The position numbers were made by a program, and so were the translations under genes. Below the pieces are notes generated by a model that saw only the letters and a list, made by a program, of their open reading frames with translations, was not told the origin of the DNA and made no database searches. Source: JACVRW01 sp052038485 (GTDB taxonomy: Bacteria; Actinomycetota; Thermoleophilia; Solirubrobacterales; Thermoleophilaceae). From it: a stretch of 11,441 nucleotides of DNA. The stretch spans positions 1 to 11,441 of the forward strand of contig JBQGCL010000243.1 in NCBI GenBank assembly GCA_052038485.1. The letters run 5' to 3'. Positions 6,697 through 11,441 of this stretch are shown piece after piece (within the stretch, counting starts at the first letter, position 1; every line of letters begins with the position of its first letter).

Positions 6697-7433
6697 CCCT
6701 CCTGGGAATCGACACCTCGACCTCGGCGAGCGCGGCCTGCGTGCTGCGCGACGATGGCTCTGCCGCCGAGGTCGAGCCCGAGCCCGCGCGGCTGCTCGAG
6801 GGGCCGGCGCACGCGCGCGAGCTGATGCCGGCAGTGGCCGACGTGATGGGGCGGGCGGGAGTCGAGTTCGGGGACCTGCAGGCGATCGCCGTCGGCGTGG
6901 GGCCGGGGACCTTCACGGGCCTGCGCATCGGCATCGCAACCGCGCGGGCGCTCGCGAGCGCGAGCGGCCTGCCGCTGCGACCGGTCTCGTCGCTGGCGGC
7001 GCTCGCCGAGGGGATGCGCGAAGCGGGCGCGCCGGCGGGTTCCCGCTCCGCAGGTGACCGCTCCGCGCGTGCCCGCTCCGCGAGTGACGCCACCGGCCGC
7101 GAGCGCTTCCTGCTGCCCCTCATCGACGCCCGCCGGGGCGAGCTGTTCGCCGCCCTCTTCGATGCGGCCGGCGAGCGTCTCTGGGGCCCGGTGGTCGCAC
7201 CTCCCGAGGAGGTGGGCAAGCGCGGCCACGGCGCGCGGGCAGCCGGGGACGGGTCGATACGATTTCGAGGGGTGCTCGAGGTGGCCGGGATAGGCGTCGA
7301 TGCGGACGAATCGCGCTCCCACGTGGTGCGGGCCCTGCACGTTTGCCGGCTGGCGCTGGCGGTGCCGGACGAGCCACCCGAAGCGGTCCTCCCCGACTAT
7401 CTGAGAACACCCGACGCCAAGCCCTCGTCTTGA
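6693..7433 (+). CDS. tsaB: TsaB, tRNA threonylcarbamoyladenosine biosynthesis protein (246 aa)
   Basis: TsaB is the ASKHA-fold partner that scaffolds TsaD in the bacterial t6A complex and binds TsaE. It shows LGIDTSTSASA (4-14), HARELMPAV (40-48), GVGPGTFTGLRIGIATARALA (68-88; split: GVGPGTFTG, LRIGIATARALA) and DARRGELFAAL (145-155). The GTG at 6693 overlaps the tsaE stop (GTGA) and places IDTSTS at the expected position. It is somewhat longer than typical (about 220-230 aa); part of the excess is a low-complexity loop at 111-136 containing three R-S-A-x-x units encoded by a perfect 15-bp tandem repeat. The C-terminus keeps the PDYLR motif common in TsaB (LPDYLRTP, 233-240). The stop overlaps rimI as TTGA. 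Confidence 0.95.
   Translation: MTLLGIDTSTSASAACVLRDDGSAAEVEPEPARLLEGPAHARELMPAVADVMGRAGVEFGDLQAIAVGVGPGTFTGLRIGIATARALASASGLPLRPVSSLAALAEGMREAGAPAGSRSAGDRSARARSASDATGRERFLLPLIDARRGELFAALFDAAGERLWGPVVAPPEEVGKRGHGARAAGDGSIRFRGVLEVAGIGVDADESRSHVVRALHVCRLALAVPDEPPEAVLPDYLRTPDAKPSS
7043..7087. repeat. Three-copy 15-bp tandem repeat inside tsaB
   Basis: Units at 7043-7057, 7058-7072 and 7073-7087 all match CCGCTCCGCNNGTGN. The unit is five codons, so copies add R-S-A-x-x blocks in frame (residues 118-132) between the actin-like core and the DARRGE motif. It looks like a recently expanded minisatellite in a surface loop. Confidence 0.93.
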
Positions 7434-7891
7434 GCACCGACCTCCAGATCCGCCGCCTGACCTACGCCGACCTGCCGCAGGTGATCGCCATCGAGCGGCG
7501 CGCGTTTCCGACGCCGTGGTCGCTGGCGATGTTCGTCCTGGAGCTGTCCAAGCCCTCCGGGATCTGTCTCGCCGCGACGATCGAGGAGCGCATCGTCGGC
7601 TACGTGGTCTGCTCGGGCTACGACACCGTCTGGCACGTGATGAACGTGGCCGTCGACGACCGCCTGCGCCGCCAGGGCATCGGCACGTCCCTGATGGAGC
7701 GCCTGTTCGAGCTGGCCGACCGGCCCAACGAGCAGTACACGCTTGAGGTGCGCACCTCGAACGACGCGGCGATCAAGCTCTACGAGAGCTTCGGCTTCCG
7801 CGCCGCCGGGCGCCGGCGCGCCTACTACCACGACAATCGCGAGGACGCCCTGATCATGTGGCGCACGGTGCCCGAGCGCGCTACGGCGTGA
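7430..7891 (+). CDS. rimI: RimI-like GNAT N-acetyltransferase (153 aa)
   Basis: RimI acetylates N-terminal alpha-amino groups (ribosomal protein S18 in E. coli) using acetyl-CoA. The GNAT fold is complete: IRRLTYADLPQVIAIER (7-23), PTPWSLAMF (27-35), VMNVAVDDRLRRQGIGTSLM (acetyl-CoA loop R80-x-x-G-x-G85), then LEVRTSNDAAIKLYESFGF (105-123; typical V/EVR.SN..A..LY...GF) and YYHDNREDALIM (132-143). The TTG at 7430 forms a TTGA overlap with tsaB and gives the normal length; the frame upstream continues inside tsaB with no better start. Its position between tsaB and tsaD is the usual actinobacterial order, though its substrate here is not shown by sequence. The stop overlaps tsaD as GTGA. Confidence 0.93.
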   Translation: MSTDLQIRRLTYADLPQVIAIERRAFPTPWSLAMFVLELSKPSGICLAATIEERIVGYVVCSGYDTVWHVMNVAVDDRLRRQGIGTSLMERLFELADRPNEQYTLEVRTSNDAAIKLYESFGFRAAGRRRAYYHDNREDALIMWRTVPERATA

Positions 7892-8853
7892 TCCTCGCGG
7901 TCGAGACCAGCTGCGACGACACCTGCGCGGCGCTCGTCACCGCCGAAGGCGAAATCCGCTCGAACGTGATCGCCTCCCAAGGCCTGCTGCACGCGCGCTA
8001 CGGCGGGGTCGTGCCGGAGATCGCCTCCCGCCACCACCTCGAGCTCGTCGACGCCGTAATCGCCGACGCCCTCGAGCGGGCCGGAGTGAGCCTCGACGAC
8101 GTCGACCGCGTCGCGGTCACCCAGCGGCCCGGGCTGATCGGCGCTCTGCTGGTGGGGCTGTCGTCGGCGAAGGCCCTGGCGGCCACGCGGCAACTGCCGC
8201 TCACGCCCGTCGACCATCTTCACGGCCACGTCGTCGCCAGCACGCTCGGTGCCAACCCGATCGAGGCGCCCTACCTGTGCCTGGTGGCGAGCGGCGGTCA
8301 CACGTTCCTCGCGCGCGTGGACGACCCCGCCTCGTACACGGTGCTCGGCCAGACGCTCGACGACGCCGCCGGCGAGGCGTTCGACAAGGGCGCCCGCCTG
8401 CTCGGGCTCGGCTACCCCGGCGGTCCCGAGCTCGACCGCCTCGCCCGCACCGGCGACCCCGAGGCGTTCGACTTCCCGCGCAGCGCACCGGGCGAGCTGG
8501 ACTTCAGCTTCTCGGGACTCAAGACGGCGCTGCTCTACCGCCTGCGTGACGAGCCCGAGGCCGAGCGCGCGGACCTCGCCGCCTCCTATCAGCGGGCGAT
8601 CGTCGAGGCGCTCGTGGCGCGCACGAAGGCCGCGCTCGAACGCGAAGGCCTGAGGCGGCTGGCGATCGGCGGCGGGGTGGCTGCCAACTCGGAGCTTCGG
8701 GAAGCCGTGCGCGAGCTCGACGCCGAGGTGTGGGTGCCGCCGATGGAGCTGTGCACCGACAACGCCGCGATGATCGCCGGAGCAGCACGCTTCACGGAGC
8801 CGCTCCGGTACCCCGACTACCTCGCGCTCGACGCCGAGGCACGGGCGGCCTAG
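7888..8853 (+). CDS. tsaD: TsaD, tRNA N6-adenosine threonylcarbamoyltransferase (321 aa)
   Basis: TsaD transfers the threonylcarbamoyl group from threonylcarbamoyl-AMP to tRNA A37. GTG 7888 overlaps the rimI stop (GTGA) and gives the canonical MILAVETSCDDT N-terminus; an in-frame GTG at 7858 would add ten residues and a 34-nt overlap. Visible sites: ETSCDDT (6-12), YGGVVPEIASRHH (38-50), the metal histidines in DHLHGH (H110, H114; the middle residues read LHG rather than MEG), ASGGHT (134-139), GEAFDKGARLLGLGYPGGP (162-180), FSFSGLKTA (206-214), GGGVAANSELR (261-271) and CTDNAAMIA (289-297, metal Asp291). Complete and intact. TsaC, needed to make the intermediate, is not in the window. Its TAG stop overlaps the convergent antiporter stop. 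Confidence 0.97.
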   Translation: MILAVETSCDDTCAALVTAEGEIRSNVIASQGLLHARYGGVVPEIASRHHLELVDAVIADALERAGVSLDDVDRVAVTQRPGLIGALLVGLSSAKALAATRQLPLTPVDHLHGHVVASTLGANPIEAPYLCLVASGGHTFLARVDDPASYTVLGQTLDDAAGEAFDKGARLLGLGYPGGPELDRLARTGDPEAFDFPRSAPGELDFSFSGLKTALLYRLRDEPEAERADLAASYQRAIVEALVARTKAALEREGLRRLAIGGGVAANSELREAVRELDAEVWVPPMELCTDNAAMIAGAARFTEPLRYPDYLALDAEARAA

Positions 8854-8856
8854 GCC
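8847..8856. other. 10-bp palindrome containing two interlocked convergent stop codons
   Basis: GGCCTAGGCC is a perfect palindrome; its central CTAG (8850-8853) is read as TAG on both strands, ending tsaD (+) and the antiporter gene (-) with a 4-bp overlap. There is no room for a terminator between the two genes. It is directly visible; any function in transcription arrest is speculation. Confidence 0.9.
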
Positions 8857-10424
8857 AGGCGCGACTCCTCCAGGTCGAGGTCGCGCTCCACCCGCCGCCG
8901 TACCTCGTCCGAGATCTCGCCCTGGTTGCGCAGCCCGATCAGCGCCTCGCGCTGCGCGTCGAACAGCTCGTACATCAGCCGGATGTATGCGCTGGTGCGC
9001 TCCTCGTAATCGGCGCCGTCGCCGTCGCCGATCGCGCCGAAGCGGCGGCGCCGGTAGTCGTACAGCCCGCGCACCCGCTCGAGCGTGTCCTCGCGCACCC
9101 AGTCCACGCCGTTCAGCGCCTCCACCCGCGCGATCGCGGCCTCGGCAACGCGGGCACGCGCGGCCACCTCCTCGCGCTCCTCCGAGCCGTCGTCCTCGAC
9201 GCCCAACCGGCGGATCAGCGGCTCCAGCGTCAGTCCCTGCCCGACCAGCGTCGCGAACAGCACCGCGTAGGTGAGGAAGATGATCAGGTCGCGCTCGGGG
9301 AAGGCCGCACCGCCGTCGATCGTCAGCGGCAGCGCGAGCGCCGCCGCCAGCGACACCGAGCCGCGCATCCCAGCCCAGCCGATCACCAGCCGCTGCTGCC
9401 AGGTGGAGCGGCGCCGGCGCACGCTCTCGCGCCTGTCGATCGCCCTGATCAGGAAGACGACCGTGAACTGCCAGATCACGCGCACGACGATCACCACGGC
9501 ACTGATCAGCAGCCCCCAGCCGATCAGCTCGCCGGTGGTGTGCTCCGAGATGCCCTCGATCACGCTGGGCAGCTGGAGGCCGACCAGCAGGAACAGCAGC
9601 GCGTTGAGCAGGAACGTCAGCACCTCCCAGATGGCGATGCCCTGGAGGCGCATCACCGGAGTCGTGAGTTCCGGGGTGTGCCAGCCCATGTAGATGCCGA
9701 CGGTGACGGCCGCGATCACTCCGGAGACGCCGATCTCCTCGGCGGGCAGGTAGGCCGCGTAGCCCGACAGCAGCGAGATCGTGATCTCGATCGGCGGGTC
9801 GTCGATGCGCCGCCGCACCTCGCGGATGACCACGCCCGCGAGCAGCCCGACCAGCAGGCCCCCGACGCCGCTCCAGACGAACTTCAGGCCTGCCTCCCAG
9901 AGCGAGAAGCTGCCGCTGACCACCGCCGCGACCGCGACCTTGTAGAGGATCAGCGCGGTCCAGTCGTTGGTCAGGTTCTCGCCCTCGATCACCGTCAGCA
10001 TCCGGTGCGGAGCGCCGATCCGGCGCAGGATCTCCGCGGGTGCCACGGCGTCCGTGGGCGAGACGATCGCGCCGAGCACGAACGCCTCCGCCCAGCCGAG
10101 CCCAATCGAGTAGTGGGCGACGAGCGCGACTGCCACCATCGTCACCGCGACCACACCGATCGACAGCAGGGCGATCGGCCGGGCGTCGCGGCGCAGGTCG
10201 CGCAGCGACGTGAAGAAGGCCGCGCCGTAGAGCAGCGGCGGCAAGAAAAGCAGCAGCACGAGGTCCGGGTCGAGCTCGACCTCGGGCACGCCCGGGACGT
10301 AGCCGATGCCGGCGCCGCCGAGCACGAGCGTGATCGGGTACGGCACATTGAGCAGGCGCGCGAGCACCGCCAGTGCGGCGGCTCCCACGAGCAACCCGAA
10401 GACGACCAGCTCGATGTGCTCCAC
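8850..10424 (-). CDS. Na+/H+ antiporter, CPA1 family (524 aa)
   Basis: A membrane cation/proton exchanger for pH and Na+ control. Roughly 12 hydrophobic segments lie in residues 5-405. CPA1 landmarks: LPPLLYGAAF (61-70), AIVSPTDAVAPAEILRRIG (119-137; Asp125), VIEGENLTNDWTALILYKVA (145-164; the ND pair N153-D154 supplies the ion-binding Asp), FLLNALLFLLVGLQLP (271-286) and VIGWAGMRGSVSLAAALALP (347-366). Residues 407-524 form a charged, helical cytoplasmic tail. Relatives usually read GESLLND; here it is GENLTND, a mild variation. The start is GTG 10424 with AGGGG 2 nt before it, rather close. The gene diverges from the glutaredoxin gene with only 19 bp between start codons, and meets tsaD tail to tail. 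The transported cation cannot be told from sequence. Confidence 0.93.
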   Translation of the reverse strand: MEHIELVVFGLLVGAAALAVLARLLNVPYPITLVLGGAGIGYVPGVPEVELDPDLVLLLFLPPLLYGAAFFTSLRDLRRDARPIALLSIGVVAVTMVAVALVAHYSIGLGWAEAFVLGAIVSPTDAVAPAEILRRIGAPHRMLTVIEGENLTNDWTALILYKVAVAAVVSGSFSLWEAGLKFVWSGVGGLLVGLLAGVVIREVRRRIDDPPIEITISLLSGYAAYLPAEEIGVSGVIAAVTVGIYMGWHTPELTTPVMRLQGIAIWEVLTFLLNALLFLLVGLQLPSVIEGISEHTTGELIGWGLLISAVVIVVRVIWQFTVVFLIRAIDRRESVRRRRSTWQQRLVIGWAGMRGSVSLAAALALPLTIDGGAAFPERDLIIFLTYAVLFATLVGQGLTLEPLIRRLGVEDDGSEEREEVAARARVAEAAIARVEALNGVDWVREDTLERVRGLYDYRRRRFGAIGDGDGADYEERTSAYIRLMYELFDAQREALIGLRNQGEISDEVRRRVERDLDLEESRLA

Positions 10425-10430
10425 GGCCCC

Positions 10431-10436
10431 TAGAGT
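10431..10436 (+). promoter_or_regulatory. Putative -10 box (TAGAGT) for a leaderless glutaredoxin transcript
   Basis: TAGAGT fits TANNNT and ends 7 nt before the GTG at 10444. It lies in the 19-bp gap between two divergent start codons. No Shine-Dalgarno sequence precedes the GTG and no clear -35 is seen. The same heptamer TAGAGTG appears before rex. Confidence 0.55.
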
Positions 10437-10443
10437 GCCACCT

Positions 10444-10689
10444 GTGCCGACGCTGACCCTCTACGGCAAGCCCGGGTGTCACCTGTGCGACGACGCGCGG
10501 GCGGCCGTCGAGCGCGTCACCGGCCGCCGCGGCGTCCCGGTCGAAGAGGTCGACGTGTCGCGGGACCCGACCCTCTACGCCCGCTACGGACAGCGCATTC
10601 CGGTGCTCGAGATCGACGGCGAGACGGTGTTCGAGTTCTTCGTCGACGAAATCGTGCTGGAACGGCGTCTCGATAGAGTGGACGCGTGA
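10444..10689 (+). CDS. Glutaredoxin-like thiol-disulfide protein (DUF836 type, 81 aa)
   Basis: A small thioredoxin-fold protein. It opens with LTLYGKPGCHLCDDARAAVE (4-23): beta strand, then the redox motif C12-H-L-C15 and helix. VEEVDVSRDPTLYARYG (33-49) follows, then the cis-proline loop RIPVLEIDG (51-59; Pro53). KPGCHLCD with DV..D..L...YG..IPVL is typical of the glutaredoxin-like DUF836 family rather than classical GSH-dependent glutaredoxins. The GTG at 10444 is the only start that leaves the fold intact without extending into the divergent antiporter gene. Its stop overlaps rex (GTGA), so both are probably co-expressed. Reducing partner unknown; the adjacent glutamate-cysteine ligase family gene hints at thiol metabolism. 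Confidence 0.88.
   Translation: MPTLTLYGKPGCHLCDDARAAVERVTGRRGVPVEEVDVSRDPTLYARYGQRIPVLEIDGETVFEFFVDEIVLERRLDRVDA
10674..10679 (+). promoter_or_regulatory. Putative internal -10 box (TAGAGT) upstream of rex
   Basis: TAGAGT lies inside the last codons of the glutaredoxin gene and ends exactly 6 nt before the rex GTG (10686), the ideal distance for a leaderless start. It would let rex be transcribed apart from the upstream gene in addition to GTGA coupling. The codons encode D-R-V, so the match could be chance. Confidence 0.4.
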
Positions 10690-11357
10690 GCTTTCGGGAG
10701 CCCGTCACGGGCGGGACCGGGGTGCAGGACGGCGGGGTCGAGCGGTTGTCACTGGGTGTCGCCGCGCGTCTGTCGCGCTACCTCCAGGTCCTCACACAGG
10801 CGAAGAAGATGGGGCGCGAGACGATCTCCTCGCAGGAGCTCGCCGACTACACGCACGTGAACTCGACGCAGATCCGGCGCGACCTGTCCGGCTTCGGGAA
10901 GTTCGGCAAGCGCGGGGTCGGCTACAACGTCGACTCGCTCGTCTCGCAGATCCGCAAGATCCTGCGCACGACCGGCAAGCACAACATCGCGCTGTTCGGG
11001 GCGGGCAACCTGGGCCAGGCGATCGCCGGGTCGGACATCTTCGCCGACCACGGCTTCCGCGTCGTCGCCCTGTTCGACAAGGACCCCTCCAAGGTCGGCC
11101 AGCGCATCAGCGACACGCTCACCGTCCGCTCGTACGACGACCTCGACAAGGTGATCCGCGACGAGGACGTGGTGGTGGGCGTGCTGGCGGTGCCAACCGC
11201 CGCCGCCCAAGAGGTCGCCGACGACCTCGTCGAGGCGGGCGTGAAGATCATCTTCAACTACTCCGAGGCCCTGCTCCAGGTGCCGCCAGAGGTGACCGTC
11301 CACACCTCGAGCCCCGCCGTCGACCTGCTCTACGCGCTCTACTTCTACCTCACCTGA
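10686..11357 (+). CDS. rex: Rex, NADH/NAD+-sensing transcriptional repressor (223 aa)
   Basis: Rex binds operators when NAD+ is high and leaves DNA when NADH builds up, controlling respiration and fermentation genes. The winged-helix domain (about 24-85) has ARLSRYLQVLTQAKKMG, ISSQELADYTHVNSTQIRRDL and FGKFGKRGVGYNVD. The Rossmann domain has NIALFGAGNLGQAI (100-113), VVALFDKDPSKVG (126-138; the Asp that selects NAD(H)) and VLAVPTAAAQEVADDLV (166-182). The end LLYALYFYLT matches the family's dimer-swapped C-terminal helix. GTG 10686 overlaps the glutaredoxin stop (GTGA) and gives about 20 extra N-terminal residues; a GTG at codon 13 is possible. I find no clear Rex operator (TTGTGA-N6-TCACAA) upstream, so autoregulation is not supported here. 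Confidence 0.96.
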   Translation: MSFREPVTGGTGVQDGGVERLSLGVAARLSRYLQVLTQAKKMGRETISSQELADYTHVNSTQIRRDLSGFGKFGKRGVGYNVDSLVSQIRKILRTTGKHNIALFGAGNLGQAIAGSDIFADHGFRVVALFDKDPSKVGQRISDTLTVRSYDDLDKVIRDEDVVVGVLAVPTAAAQEVADDLVEAGVKIIFNYSEALLQVPPEVTVHTSSPAVDLLYALYFYLT

Positions 11358-11441
11358 TGCTCGACATGGCCCGCGTCCACGAGGCGTTCGAGGCCTCAAC
11401 GGACTTCACGGTCGGAATCGAGGAGGAGTTCGCGATCCTCG
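11357..11441 (+). CDS. Glutamate-cysteine ligase family (GCS2/YbdK-like), 5' fragment cut by window end
   Basis: Only 28 codons are visible: MLDMARVHEAFEASTDFTVG then IEEEFAIL. The string TVGIEEEF near the N-terminus is the hallmark of the GCS2 carboxylate-amine ligase family (YbdK, and related gamma-glutamylcysteine ligases), whose Glu residues bind Mg-ATP. The ATG at 11357 shares one base with the rex stop (TGATG); a second in-frame ATG at 11366 is an alternative start. Family members make gamma-glutamylcysteine or related gamma-glutamyl amides, which would fit the neighbouring glutaredoxin-like and Rex genes. Which substrate applies cannot be judged from this fragment. Confidence 0.78.
   Translation, partial: MLDMARVHEAFEASTDFTVGIEEEFAIL

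Noticed and set aside
7825..10482. An 885-codon open frame on the minus strand spanning the antiporter, tsaD and part of rimI.
   Set aside because: It is a high-GC shadow: Arg/Ala/Gly-rich translation without motifs, while the overlapping frames encode clear conserved proteins.
10560..10790. Possible Rex operator ahead of rex, suggesting autoregulation.
   Set aside because: I found no sequence close to TTGTGA-N6-TCACAA on either strand near the glutaredoxin or rex starts.

Overview
This 11.4 kb window is GC-rich, gene-dense bacterial chromosome that looks actinobacterial, most likely class Thermoleophilia (Solirubrobacterales-like). That placement is an inference from three things: very high GC with GTG/TTG starts, a short exported protein with the 'SPA(M/L)VVA.IAL..(S/A)L.GGAYA' leader followed by 'NGTVTNKDI / NHSLTGSDV' repeats, and TANNNT boxes placed directly before GTG starts. 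I see no transposase, integrase, tRNA, rRNA, CRISPR array or prophage gene. There is no gene-free stretch over 100 bp.

Layout, left to right. (1) 1-1176 (+): C-terminal half of UvrA, ending at a GC hairpin. (2) 1237-1719 (-): a stand-alone, degenerate GGDEF protein. It diverges from a left-handed beta-helix acyltransferase (1768-2358, +), whose tail overlaps a convergent gene for a repeat-bearing exported protein (2348-2887, -). (3) 2957-5537 (-): a pantothenate operon, transcribed as a Rossmann/DUF2520 dehydrogenase, then panC, then panB, with both junctions being ATGA overlaps. (4) 5624-8853 (+): family 4 uracil-DNA glycosylase, tsaE, tsaB, rimI and tsaD. This run makes most of the tRNA t6A machinery, and every junction is a 4-nt NTGA overlap. 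(5) 8850-10424 (-): a CPA1-type Na+/H+ antiporter that shares its stop-codon bases with tsaD. (6) 10444-11441 (+): a glutaredoxin-like protein, the redox repressor Rex, and the start of a glutamate-cysteine ligase family (GCS2/YbdK) gene cut by the window edge.

The genes are mostly housekeeping: DNA repair (UvrA, UDG), vitamin B5/CoA synthesis, tRNA modification, ion homeostasis and thiol/NADH redox control. I do not see an obviously new multi-gene system. The most interesting points are smaller. tsaE has no ATG/GTG/TTG available before its conserved N-terminus and probably starts at CTG within a CTGA overlap. The UDG ends in a QINLF tail that resembles a beta-clamp-binding motif. The DUF2520 protein in the pan operon is a candidate ketopantoate reductase. 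The GGDEF protein has lost catalytic-site residues but keeps an RxxD inhibitory site. TANNNT-N6/7-GTG arrangements suggest leaderless transcripts. Two genes carry in-frame 15-bp tandem repeats.
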